Below are positions 26,487-39,500 of a stretch of DNA of 64,000 nucleotides, one piece after another. The position numbers and the translations under genes were made by a program. Numbering within the stretch: the first letter of the stretch is position 1; every line of letters begins with the position of its first letter. Under the pieces are notes generated by a model, which was not told where the DNA came from, ran no database searches, and worked only from the letters and a program-made list of their open reading frames with translations. The stretch is taken from the NCBI RefSeq assembly GCF_002443255.2, contig NW_019211459.1, forward strand, positions 26,684,010 through 26,748,009. The letters run 5' to 3'. This DNA is from Varroa destructor (Eukaryota > Arthropoda > Arachnida > Mesostigmata > Varroidae).

Positions 26487-28120
26487 TAGCCGTTAGCTTT
26501 ATTGTAGGATGTACCTGTTGTTTGTGTAAAGTTAACATTCTAAATTGGTGTTCTTATGACTGATTTCCTTACAACAATAATTACAGAGACAATTATCCAC
26601 CCACAGGGCTTTGCATGTGTTTACGGGACGTCATGCCGGTTCTAACGAAAATCACTGGTACATGGATGTTGCGAATGAAGTAAAGACAATTCGAAAAGGA
26701 CGCATTGCTACCGCAAACACCACTGTCATGTTTAAATATAACGGCCAAATTTGTAAAATGTCTAGATAGTTTCAAATCTCTAACGCTACTTTATAGAACT
26801 CAACCACAAAGCAATATTAATTATTTTTTTAAATTTGATTTTATTGATATTTGATCGACATTTAGGTCATTGATACTAGTGGCGATTATATTTATTAAGC
26901 AGGACTTTTTCGGATTATTGACAATTTTGAATGCACAGAAATATATGCATAAGGTCCAGCGTTACCGATGCTCTATGTGACGACTGAATTGTATGTTTCA
27001 AACAAAATTAGGTTTTGTTGCAATTTTGTTGTTACTTAATTCATTACTATCTTCTCTTTTTTCTAAGCCTTCTATTTCCTGCCAAATTAATTGACAGTGT
27101 TTCCATTTTTCACTAGCTCAATGGAGGCGTCTGTAAATGTTTACTTTCGTATATTTCACTTTATCTGTTTCTACCTAGTCTTCGTGAAACTAACGTGAAA
27201 CGGCTATGCGACTGCCCCCGCGCAAATTATCATTATCAACATTGATATATAAGTACCAAGCCGTTTGGTGGGGCTGTTAAAGAAACTCAATTAAGTCCAG
27301 TAAGATTCATCCCCGTTAGACCTGGTGCTGGGAAATCTTTGATCTACTGAGGAGATAAATCTAAAAACCTGCTCACACAATTAAAATAGCAAAAAACACA
27401 GTTTCTGCATAGATTCAATTATGAACTGTTAAAACCGCTATCTGACCAAATGAAGCAAACATATATATGTACATTGCACTCGAAAAATATAGGACAGCTC
27501 TCTGAGAGGAGAACACCGTTATAGATAAGGTGAGCACGTAGGTCTCGATGGAGAACGCCCGGGGTGAATAAGTATGTAGCGTAAGAGCTTACAAGCAGCA
27601 GTACAAATGCCATACATTCTGATTATCTCTACGTAATGTGCATCTTGAGGTATTCATTGTATCATAATGTGAAGGAAACAGGAAAAATCATATCAAAACA
27701 TGAGGATGCAATGAAGACGGCTGGGACGTCAAATAAGAGCGCAGTCAGAAATAACCTTTCCGTAACTCTCGTAAGACCGATAGTATCAGTGGCAAAGATC
27801 AATGGGCAACAGCATACGTAGCTAATGGCTTGTGTTATGATTCGGTGAAGTATGCTTTCTCTCCCCTTTCCCAACATTAAAGCGCCCCAACCGAAGCGGT
27901 TGTAAGCAACAATTCATTCATTCATTCATTCATTCACTAGTTGAAGAAGTCTCTACTGTTGCCGCAACCAAAGCGACAATATAGCGCGGAGTTGTCTGTG
28001 TCTGACACGTCACAGTAGTGTTAGTCGGCTGCCCGATAATTGAAGTAGTTGTAGCCGTTCGAATTTGCAGCGATTGTTGTTCGTTCATCTGAAGTGGTGT
28101 TTTTATTTTCGTCCGGAAAA
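26487..28120 (+). other. spacer and presumed promoter of SPCS2
   Basis: No coding region recognised. An ATTC tetranucleotide run sits at 27911-27936, about 190 bases before the SPCS2 start. The 150 bases before the ATG contain less AT than the rest and probably carry the 5'UTR and core promoter. No clear TATA or initiator element could be assigned. Confidence 0.45.
27911..27936. repeat. (ATTC)n microsatellite
   Basis: About six tandem ATTC units upstream of SPCS2. Confidence 0.9.
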
Positions 28121-30387
28121 ATGTGCCAACAGACAGAAGATGTGCAGCAGGAAGTTAAGGGTATGTAATAATTCCGATAAGTTCAGAACTAGCTTTGGTC
28201 AGTGATAACAAAACTTTGATCGATTCAGTCGCTGAAGGTATCGCAGCAGCGATAGCAGTTCACTCCAGTCAATCGACAGTGCGGCAGCGAGAGGAGGAGA
28301 GGGGCAAAAAGGTTTGCCGGATTGGCGTATATAAAATGCGTTCTCATGCGATTGTATTCAATGGACCTGTTAAATGATTTAAGCTATAATTTTTGCTGTC
28401 TCATCAACCATCGTGCTTAACTTTATAGTAAAATCAGAGACAGTCCTGATTGCTAGCCACGTAAAACGTATAGGTATATTTAACGTCTCTTGCACTGGAG
28501 GCAAAGGAACGATTTCATGCCATATGTTTAATTTTTCATGGATCATGGCAGTCACAATATTTACGTTGATACTATGTGCTGTAGAAATTTATGAATAGAA
28601 TGACATAACATGTTGTATCTGGCAGACAACGAAAAAAAGTTTTTATGCTTTGTCATTTTTTATTTTTCTTTATATTGTATGTAAAATAGACAGAAAATGA
28701 GACCGCAGTGGGGTAACCAAAACAAATATTAGGTTTAGATAATAGGCAAAATATAATTTGCTTTATTGCCGTATGATAAGTCAATGCGACTTGTACTGAC
28801 ATTTGTACTGACACGAAATGGCAAGAAACGGAGATTTATAAATCTCCGTTTCTTGCCATTTCGTGATCACTTGAGCAAAGCTTTCCAGTAGTATAGCTAC
28901 GCAACATCTATCCGGATATCGATGAACCGAAATGTAATAAACACATAGAGTTAATGCATACGCGTCAATAAAATAGACTAACTATATTGTGTTGTTTCAA
29001 TTCATTGATCCAGTTGATAAATGGGATGGTGCAGCTGTGCGAAACGCGCTTGATGACGAAGTGCGGTGCATAGTCACCCATGACTATCGTATGGAGGAAG
29101 ACCACTCGCTACCTGACGGTCGGTTAGCGATCTCCGTCTTAGCGGTGGCAGCTGCGGGATGGGCCTTGTTATGGGATTGGTGGCATCCATTTCCAGAATC
29201 CCGGCCTGTCCTGGTTGCCTGCGTCCTATCTTATTTCGCATTAATGGGTATTCTAACCCTATATACGAATTACTATGAAAAGGGCATCTTTGTTGTCGCC
29301 AAAAGGAAGGTAAGTAAAGATTTAAGTGGCAGATCCGAGCCTTGCGGAAGCCTGTTTCAATCCCCAAAGCCTTAGTTTGTTCGTGTGCAAGATTTACAAA
29401 AGACTGCGTACGATAGTAGAGTATTAAACTACTACGTTTTAGTTATTTCAGGAACTCTTAAATTTCACGAATCGTAAGAAAATGCATTGGTGGCTACCTC
29501 TTGATGATTAGGTCATTAGAGGCAGAGCTGGTCTTATTACTTTGATTTCTTAGATCTCGTGAATAGTCCAAAGTTCATGGTGATTTCAAAAAAACAATTC
29601 GCTTTTTGTTGAGTATTCATATCCTAACAGAAATTATTATATATGTAGGTTTTTTGGATTTTGCACAACGACTCATATATGATGCAGAATACGTTGATAA
29701 AGAAGGATAAATATTAGTACAACTATTAATTTATTTTGGTCAAATTTCAGAAAAAATTGAAAAATTCAAATAGTTAAATGTTCGGCGTGTATCACTAGCT
29801 TCGCCATGGTTGATCTACAAAGTGAATCCTTGCGTATATGAACTTTTTTAAAAACGAAAAAAATCGTGTATTCGTCGTACATATATTATTAGATCCGAGT
29901 TGGCCAAAAACACAGAACATATTGTCAGAGGCATTATAACATTGGTGCTCTGTGTATATATTGTATCTTCGTCAACTTACAGATCTGTGACCTCGCAGGG
30001 TTCATAGACAAGTATGTAATTCGCATGTTAAAAATAATTCAGAAACTCTCCTTAACGATGTCTGTTTGCATTTTTTCTCGTTATGCTAATTTTCTTCTGC
30101 GTACGTTGCAACGACGGGTCTGGATTTTGGTAAAGGACGAGGTTGGCCTTGAAGCAGCGAAGGTATTCACTGTCCGTTCGACGTTGGATCGGTTCGATGA
30201 CATGTACAGACTCGAAATGACGATGCATGTAGAAGGGCAAAAGTCGACGAGTTATGCCCAGCTTGAGAAGTCAATCTCTTCGTGGTTTGATACCAACGGT
30301 GTTCTGCGGAAAGATCTCCTTCGCAAGGATGTGGACAAACTTCATCGATCGTTACTTGATGGCAGGAAGGCTTCAATCATTAACTGA
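28121..30387 (+). CDS. SPCS2: signal peptidase complex subunit 2 (SPCS2, 25-kDa subunit)
   Basis: Complete three-exon model: 28121-28160, 29014-29309 and 30136-30387 (stop included), encoding 195 residues. Introns are GTATGT..CCAG and GTAAGT..AAAG and the phases agree. The exon 1/2 join creates KVDKWDG, the family's N-terminal signature. Two membrane spans follow, about residues 50-69 (LAISVLAVAAAGWALLWDW) and 79-99 (VLVACVLSYFALMGILTLY), separated by the conserved HPFPESRPVL loop. The cytosolic C-terminal half has RFDDMYRLEM and KSISSWFDTNGVL. SPCS2 is a non-catalytic subunit of the ER signal peptidase that cuts signal peptides from secreted proteins, and it contacts the translocon. The length is slightly below the usual roughly 200-226 residues because the N-terminus is short. 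An in-frame alternative acceptor in exon 3 cannot be excluded. The identity is secure. Confidence 0.93.
28812..28865. repeat. 54-bp perfect palindrome with no spacer
   Basis: Positions 28812-28838 and 28839-28865 are exact reverse complements, 27 bp per arm, meeting at TTTA|TAAA. It lies in SPCS2 intron 1 (28161-29013) and is preceded by a direct repeat of TTGTACTGACA (about 28785-28813). In the transcript it would fold into a 27-bp hairpin with almost no loop. Confidence 0.97.
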
Positions 30388-30439
30388 GAAAAAGTGAAAA
30401 GAAAAGAATCCTTAAGCTGAAAAGAGAATGGTTGACAAT

Positions 30440-30445
30440 AATAAA
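30440..30445 (+). promoter_or_regulatory. polyadenylation signal AATAAA of SPCS2
   Basis: Canonical hexamer 53 bases after the SPCS2 stop codon, the only good signal close by. Confidence 0.65.
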
Positions 30446-31381
30446 GCAAGGCAAGACGAAAAAAGGACAACCTTAAGCGACTGCGCAGTAATGTGGTGTA
30501 ATCTGGCGGTAAACAAAAGACACCGCCTTCGCTTTTGATTACAGCTGATCAACGCTTCAGGACAGTAACTGCCTCAAAAGGAGTAGAAGATAATCTGGTA
30601 TAGATAGAGCTCCTCTTTGTTTATGCGAGTCTGGGTGAAGGAGGAGGCATTATTTTACGAGTCTATACCTATGACACAGAATTGTCGAGATACCCACTTG
30701 GACTAGCTTTTCTGGGTAGTATTGAGATACTGACTGTTCGTGATTGACAAGTAAGGGCGAATTCGTAATTACAGTGACACCGCAAGCAGAATGCCCCGGT
30801 TATGAACTTAAAAAGCATAAATATTTGCTACTATAGGTCGAGTTTTGAAACGATGCTTTTAAGCATTTCTTGATGGCAAACCTTGTGCAGGTACCAAATG
30901 TTCGGAACATCAAAAAACATATATATATACACGCTTCTTCACACACGCAGAAAGGTAAAGGTGACAAAGATTATATGTATAAGGAATACCAATAAGCACT
31001 AAGCATCATATTTTATATCGGAATAAATGCGCGTTAGTGAATGGTCGTTATTTTCGATAAGTGACTGAAAGTTTATTTATTCCTATTTTGAAATTTTTTT
31101 TTCGCATATTTATCTACAATACGCTTCATACATGCCAAGGAATATTTGAACAAAAAATCGCCTTCGGTGTTTTAACGTTCGAAGAGCACTATGCTCTCGT
31201 AAAATCTGAAGGCAACGGATGTCTTTGTACCAGGCACCGACACAAAGTGGGGAAAATCTCTATCCAGGATCGAAGAAATGCGTAGTTGGGAGTAAAAGAA
31301 CTAGAAACTGGTCGTGACCAAAGTAATTTGACAGAGTTAACCTACGCTTCCCCTTGAATAAAGAGCAGTTGTTTATCATTG

Positions 31382-31385
<4 letters not shown>

Positions 31386-31412
<27 letters not shown>
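31386..31412. repeat. (TA)n microsatellite
   Basis: About 13 TA units in AT-rich spacer. Confidence 0.95.
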
Positions 31413-34400
31413 ATAATGAAAATTTGTTATTTATAGCTCGAGTTGTACAGATGACTAATTATCTCAGATAGTGTTCAACGAACGTAATCATGTGAAGTAA
31501 TGTACTAAATGAATTGTTAACCTGAAATTGTTACGTTCGTGTCTATTTTTCAAGGAATTTCTGTTTACATTGATTACTCCGGATTATTTCTGACAATAGA
31601 TTACAATGTTATTATTACACTGTCCTATTGACCAGTCATGGTTCTGTTGAGTCGAGTTAATAAGCAACAAGTGCATTTTACCCAGTCCGTGCCAGACATC
31701 TGTCCTTTTTCCTTGGGGTGAAAAAGCGTCAGAAGGGATACGTTCATAGATTGCTGTTTGTCATAAGCTAAATTTAGCTACTTATCTATTTATTTAGAAT
31801 TGGCCTACTTAGTCAAATCAAATAATAAAAAAAAAATGTTTCTTTCACACAGTCGCACTGATGATACACTGTTCATATAAATACGTTAGATACTTCCATT
31901 GTGACAAAAACTATTAGGTCGTATAGTACTTTGTTAGTTGTTGTTTTTGTTGCTATTTTTCTTCGTCTTTGATTTCTTATGGTATGTGAAAATGTCATTA
32001 AAAGGATCTCTAGTCCAATTTTCTTTCTAATTCACTGTCTTTTTCTTTAAATCTTTAAGCATATTTTCGTTACGTTATAATTTGTTTCATTATAGTAGTA
32101 CATTCATCCATTCATCTCTTTCATCTCTCGATTTGCTTATAACACTGCTATGTTTTACGATTACATCATAGCGGATTTCTGTATATATATGTAATGTTAA
32201 AGCATATTATTGTGCGGCTGATGAAATTGCGACGTTTCATTACTACCATCATCATCGTAGTTATCTGTCGTTTCTAGTCAACACTTATTTCGCTACTCCT
32301 ATAGCCTCTAAGTTGTGCCTGTATCCATAAATTTTGTCTCTCAAGCACCGTCAAAAGAATTGCGATGTTTGTTAGATGCTACTTTCTGTCTTTTTGCATA
32401 TAATTTGCTGAGATTTTGTCTTTGTTCTTTCGTTTCCTAAAAATATTTTGACTAATATTAACATGCGTTGAAAGTTATAACTTATTTTTTGCTAATCCTT
32501 ATATCACTTACAAACTCACTACTAACAAGGTGGTACTGATCGCTGTTCCGGCTATTAAAGTCTTCACAAAGAAATAGAATCAAATGTAATCGCTAAATTT
32601 TTAATCTGGAGTAAAAGTATATGAACAGCAAAATCAATTTAGAATTCAAAATAATTTTACATTTTTGCTGTACAATTCATATGTATATTAGGTACGTAAC
32701 TAACTGCTCAAAATGAATACAATGTGATGCTTTCTTGCTTATATTTTTTAAGATGTCATAATAAGTCAATTTAAAAGTTTTAGAGGAGGGGTTCCGGATA
32801 CATATCGCTTTATAGAAAAAGATATTTCGACAAAACGAGCGAAATTCAGAGTCATGCCATATCTTTTCGCAACAAGGATGAAGAATGGATTGACCTTCAA
32901 ACTCTATGTGTATGCATCAAAACTACCGTTCAAATATATTCATATTTTTACTGTAATAATCCAAGCGCTATACTTTTTACATTCAACGCAACATTCGGTG
33001 ATTCGCTGATAGCAGACGAATAAATTAATTGTAAGATCGTCATGTCGTATATATGTACATGTTCACTATGACTATATTAAAGAATACGAGAACTTACATT
33101 TAAACCCAATTGATAGGTTCCAATCTATGTGATCAACGGTAGCGGCCGCTCATATTTACACATTCCTTTATTTATTTTCCCTATTCCATTTAAAATGGAC
33201 GTTTACGTTTATCAGTCTGTCGCATTCACTGAGATATAAAAATTATAACTACTAATTACATGCGAATCACCCGTACTACAGATTTCAACTCCGGCATCTG
33301 CTTACCACATTGAAAAGGCATTTTATTCTGATTTTCCAACTTCTCTTTTTGTCATTGCAGGAATTCGCTAGTTCACATGCAGTTGTCATTGTGACATCCT
33401 TGAGTTTTTTGTAGATGAATATGATTCCTAATATACAACTCCTTTCAATGCATGCTTCCTTTTACAATAGCTTAGTAGAATATAATATTTTACCATCTCA
33501 CGATATTTTTTAAAAATTTCTTTCTTTCACGAAGTAAAACCTGCCATCTTTGTTTAATTTATACGCGATTCCTCCGGTTGCGATTTGACGTATTACTATT
33601 TTGTAGACCTCTTAAGCATAAATGGCGATGTTTCGTGCTGGCTAGTGCTTCCTTTCTGCAAAGCCGTGTAATTAAAAAATGTAACCTTCCTCTCGATTCA
33701 TAAACACTTTCCTGTGTTCAAGATTTCTCCATAATTATTTTGTTTTTGTTAATATAGCTGTGGGTGCTGCAGTTTATCGCTATTGTCGGTATTATTTTTC
33801 CCAAACGCAAAGAATTATTATTTTACTAAAAGCTACGATGGAATTGCTCCAGCATTTCCTATGGAAGGTGGTAAATTGCTTGTCGGAGAAGATATGACAA
33901 CTGATGTGCAGCTAAACGATTTGACAGTGCTATTACATACGAAACTGGTGTCGTGCGCAAAAACATTAAAGTAGGTTGTTGGCTTTGAATGCCTTTAACA
34001 TGGTACCCGCGTCCTAAAATTCATTCGGGATTCAAGAATATTATTTAGCCACTGGGGACCTGTTCTTCATGACCTGTTTATATTAGTGAAGTATTAAGCC
34101 CAATATCAGAAACCTCATAATGCACGTTATAGTAACGAAGGTATATTTAGTTTTAGTTACACTAACGGCTATTGGAATGTGGTTTCTTTTTAGGTGCTTT
34201 TTTGTATTAATAGCCATATCGTAAAACAGTAAATTCTGCTGACAGGCGAAACTTAAATAGTAAACCGTACATTTTGTTTATAGGGCATTAAATGAGCAGT
34301 GCATTTGGATCGCTCACTAATTTAATCTGTGGCGGCAAGCTCTGATGACCCAACTAGAGTAAGTAATAATAACGATCGCGTAAAACATTTGCACCAGGGT

Positions 34401-35332
34401 AAAGCTTGACACAGCTTTGATGCCTGAATTTAGAGCGAATGCTAAATATGTTCGAACTCATTAGCAGGCGGCCTGCTAATCGGGTTCGCAATTAGTCGCT
34501 GTTCTTGGTACCAGAAAAAAGACACATTAAAGCAAAATTTCCAGACAAGAGTTTTGTTTTTGGAATACTCAGGTGGGATTATGCAAAGTCGTCCACCCTT
34601 AAAATGTATCAAAATTTTACAACGTACCATTTCTGATGATCCCAAAATTTTATATGTTGATATTAAAGGTTTTTTTTAGATGAAGTTATCTATCGCTTGT
34701 AGATCCATTAAGGTTGGCTACAGCGACTAGCGTTTTTTTGATTTATTACCTTTTTAAGTCCTTGGACCGCTTGGACATTTAACCCAAGATTAGGTCTGTT
34801 AACTTGTTTCTAGGCGAGGCATGTTTGAGCGGGACCTAAAAACGAGTCTAAACAGACCAATATGGTTTCAGTTATCGGAAAATACACTTCTGCAAATAAT
34901 TCTTGAGTGGTTTATGCCTTCACAATTGAAATATTGACCAAAGCGTATAGCATAGAAATACATTGGATCAACATGTTCGTCATGGATGTTTTGTCTGCAC
35001 AGGCGAAAGTCAATTTAGCATCAATTAACCCCAAACACGCTGCGCAATCGTCGATGACCTGTATTTGAGAATGATGTTTGTACAGCAACCGGTAAAATTT
35101 CGTAATCAATTTATTATCTAAATTATTCATAAAGTAACAGCAGTAAATCGTGAAATGTAATCGAATAGTAATAATAGATTAGCGGTGCCATACAACGCCA
35201 CTTATTGTTACGTTGTCTCCGATTAAGTACAACAGTTAATTTCAAAATCATTGGCATTACCATTGCCAAATTCTATTATTGTTTCAATTTTGTAATGCTA
35301 TCGCCAAAATACAAATTCTACGTATATATATA

Positions 35333-35432
35333 NNNNNNNNNNNNNNNNNNNNNNNNNNNNNNNNNNNNNNNNNNNNNNNNNNNNNNNNNNNNNNNNNNNN
35401 NNNNNNNNNNNNNNNNNNNNNNNNNNNNNNNN
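35333..35432. other. assembly gap, 100 N
   Basis: Exactly 100 N, the conventional size for a gap of unknown length. The left flank ends in a TA run (CGTATATATATA), and CA/TA microsatellites follow at about 35497-35563, so the missing DNA is probably simple repeat. Confidence 1.
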
Positions 35433-36561
35433 ATTTTTATTCTTTCACTGCCAGCCAATCGTAACCTAATATTCAACTTAAAGTGAAGTCAAACCCAGAC
35501 ACACACACACGCATATATATATCCACACACTCAGTTCTCATATATATATATATATATATATATTGTGTATATGTCTGTTTATCACCTTCAAGGTGAAAAC
35601 CAACAACAATATTTATTCAGTACTTAAAAACCAGATTTGGGCATACCGTCAATAAGGTAGTGAACAATATGGTTTTCTTTAACATACTCTCAGTTCTAGT
35701 TTTTCTCGCTTAGATCATCGGGGCCTTCGCTGGTTCAATTCGTTTTTCTCGACACTTGATTAAGACCTCCGACGTTACTGCCGGAGTTTTTCATTTTTAA
35801 ATATATGGTCAAATGCTATGTGTTATTTTACAGCCATGTTAACGAGTACTTCTCTAGTTCATACATCGTCAAAACCATTTCACTTCTTTCTAAAAAATAA
35901 ATTAAAATTAATGATACCAATAATAATAATTATTATTCGGAGTGAATACACAGAAAACAAAAAAGTGATTGATTACCGCCATAATCGGCGACCCGTACAA
36001 ACGAAATAGATTGCCGTAAGCCATTAATTGTATCTGGTTGAGCCGCGAGATGTTGATAGTTGAACAAAGGACATTCAGCAAAATATAGCTAGTCGTTGGT
36101 AACTCAATCAGTTTCGATGGTCAGTAATTATTGACAAAAATACACAACAACGGATAATAATCGTAACAATAATTTCAAAGTACTATAGTATATGCCAGCC
36201 ACACAATACGATTCACTTCTCTATCAGATGGTTCTGCTAACTACTGTTGGCGCCACAACCCCTAAATAAGTGGGTGCTAGTAGCTAGTCAATGTTTCTTG
36301 ATTAGCAACACCAAACTCGACAATTGGCTCAGATCGTTCAGTATCTGAGCCCCGAAGTCAATACAACGGTAAACCTTCTCATAAATCCGACTACCTTATA
36401 AATTCAAGAGATCGACAAAGCACTTGTCACCCCACAAACGGCGATTAGTCCGGTCCACATCAGGACAGTGCGGGAGGTTGTCCTCCAACTGCCTATACTA
36501 TGGGAATGAATTGATTTACGCGGGAGGGTGTAATGGGAAGCATAGTTTTCAAGGATTGTGT

Positions 36562-39500
36562 TTAACGGAAACTACGATCGCTTTGATGTTGCCATTTTCC
36601 GTTTAAGTTACTAGTTTCGTGCTGGGCTTTGCTGTAATGCTGGTTTTGAAGATAATTGCCGTTCTGCTCATTGCTGCCACGGTGTCCATTCGCGCCATGG
36701 CGTTGCACGCCATTTCCATTGTGATGCCATCGACAGAGTTTTTGTTTGACGTTGCCACTGATAAAGTGATGGTGATTTTGACGGTGGTGCTGCTTCTTGA
36801 AGTGAACATTGTGAGTAACTCCTGGAATTCCATTGCCATTTTGAAGCCGCTGATCCTGCTCACGCTGGAATGGATTTTGCTGCCGATGCTTATTATTCCA
36901 TCGCGACGCCTGGTTTTTCCACGAGAGCGCCGGTTTCTAATCGAAATTATGTTATCGATAACAACAACAATAATTTTACATTGTTAGAAAAATTGAATCT
37001 TTCAGATAGCAGACCCACTATTCACTTTTCAGTTTGAATCTATAACCATTGACTAAAGCAATAACGCAAATTAATTCCACTTTACTCTCTCAATTCCCTT
37101 TATAGTACGATTCAATATGTTTAATTGTCTGTAATATTTTCTGACAACCAACAACAGCTATCTCTACTACCTTTTCACCTTCTCAAAAAATGTTTTCTCA
37201 ATTGTTAGAACCCTATCATTCATTAGGAATGGCGCGCACAGATGAAGTAAGAGATCTGTTCTCGTGAAATGCTACAAGTTTAATTGCTATATTACTATCT
37301 AAGAAAAGAGGTAGAGATTGCTTTAATGATCAATCTGAATTTAAATTATTTTAAAGTACTCTTGTTTATTTCGGAAGGTTATGCTTTGATTAATGGTTTG
37401 CATTAATTTATACCTTTTCGGTACCTAATGTAATAACTTACAATGTAAATGAAAGACGCTGAGCATACCTTCTTCTGCCGACCCTGATCAATCTCCTCAT
37501 CGTAAAGCTCCCTCTCATCCTTAGTCTCATGCAAGTTTGCGCCCCAATACGAAAACAGACTTCCGTCACGTTGTCCATTGGTATCACCACCGTTGGTGCT
37601 ACCATTGGTATTTGACTTTTCTGTTTGACCCTTATAACTTCTTGGCGAGTTGTCGGTGCTGTTTTGATAGACAACCTCTCTCATACCATTTGAGTTGGGA
37701 GCAGGCACGCTGCTTCTCTCTGCTTTTCGATACGTTTCATCTGGCTTCGAGCTTATTCGGGTGTTCTGTTGTTGCATAGACGGTGGCATGCGAGGTGTGT
37801 ATAAAACGGTCGGTATCGATGGTCCATTTCCATTGATTCCCACCATGTTAATTGCCGGTGTAAGAGTTGCTTGCTTTACGGGTGAAGTGGCTTGTTGATG
37901 ATTCTGACTACTAACCACGCCATTGGTATTGCTATTGTTGCTGCTGCTCTCGTCACCGCCACCATCGCTGTTCGAAAAGCTGGCTTTTAAGCCCCAAATG
38001 GCTGCGCCGTTTGCACCTGTGGTAGACGTTTGTGATTGTGAGATTATTATTGTTGTTGTTGTTGTTGTTATTGTTGTTGTTGTTGCTGTTGTTACTGGGC
38101 CTGTTGTCGTGGATGTTGTAGTCGTCGGCGAATGTGTCTCTTGCGTCACGTTCCACCCCGGACTAGTGCCATGAACGCTGCTGCTGCTGCTGTTGTTGTT
38201 GTTGTTGTTCGTGTTGTTATTGCACGAACCGGTATTGCTATTTTGCGATGAAGAGGAATTCGAGTTGACTGATGGAGTATCGTTCAGCTTATCCACTACC
38301 CAGCCGCTAGAGCTTGCTGCGCGAGGTACTGACAGATGTAACGCGCTAACAGCTCCACGCTCTACGAGGTAGAAACAGGGAAACAATCCATCTTTTGGTG
38401 AGTAATTACCTTCTTTGCTTCCGTGGTTTTTGTAGTTTTTTCGTTTACACAAGGTCTACCTTAGCCTATGTGTGTCTACCTATAAACCTGTTTCTTTATC
38501 CTAGCCCGCTTACTTTATTGTAACGTAAGCGCACTAGGAATTCAGGAGACACAGACATCACACAGAAGTCAAAAGGTCGAGTCAATCACGTTCAGTTCTA
38601 AAATTAGTCAAGAACACATGTACTTACGTCTGTACTTGTGTATGTGTGCGTGTTTGACATTTTTATCAATAGAAATGGATAAACTGTTAGTGGACAACCA
38701 TGTAAATATGAAATGCCACAACCAAGCTGGCTTTATGTTATCGTCGTGAAAACTTACTGAGTGTGGAGCTGTTGTTCGAGTTGCCATTCGAGACTGTATT
38801 TAGCCTGTCATCACTTTCATCGCTGCTAGAATCGTCGCTACTGCTGCTTGCATATGGTACCAGGCTTGACCACGTTGCATCACGTCGATGGTTCTGAAGC
38901 ACTTTTTCGGTTCGGCAGTCCAGCTTTGGTGACAAATTACCAAAGAGTGACTTTCTCTGAAGAGATACGCTTGTGGTGGGTGGGGTTGTTCGGTAGCCAT
39001 TTCCATTCTCCTTTTTAAACTGTTGAGTTTCGACGCCAGAAATAGTTGAGGCGTCTTCTCTGACCACCGATCCGTTTACATTGGAAACTGTCAAATCTCG
39101 ACCATCACGGACAGATACGGGACGACCATCATCATCACCACTTGGTTGCGAATTGCTAGGTCCATTTATCTTCAACTGGTGTAGCATTAATTGAAATGAA
39201 TACGTCAAGTTAGTAAGCAACATCAGTGAGCAAAAATAAGGAGCAACGTTACTCTATTTTTCGTTTTAGTTATTAATTTTATATGTATTACATAACGTCC
39301 TTCACATACAGGGTGTCGATTCAAAAAATGATATGGAACACCTACGATTGGTGACTTTAATGCTGCTGGTCCGTTCCCATTAACAAATGGAAGACCTGTT
39401 GATTTTTGCTTGCTGAATGTTACTTGAGTTGAATTATTCAATGCGCTAGTTGCTGAAATAGATACTACTCCGTGTTTGTCTGGGTTGGCCTTTTTGAGGA

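Larger units (their letters stand above)
30446..36561. other. 6.1 kb AT-rich spacer with assembly gap
   Basis: No gene recognised. Between about 31.3 and 33.8 kb no open frame of 60 codons exists on either strand, and the plus strand is strongly T-rich around 31.9-32.6 kb. TA runs occur at 31386-31412 and 35539-35563. The part nearest 36561 is the expected 3'UTR and terminator region of the minus-strand deubiquitinase; I could not place its polyadenylation signal. Confidence 0.6.

Noticed and set aside
36603..36987. 122-codon plus-strand hydrophobic frame
   Set aside because: It is the antisense shadow of USP36 exon 12, whose Asn/His/Gln codons read as Val/Leu/Met on the other strand.
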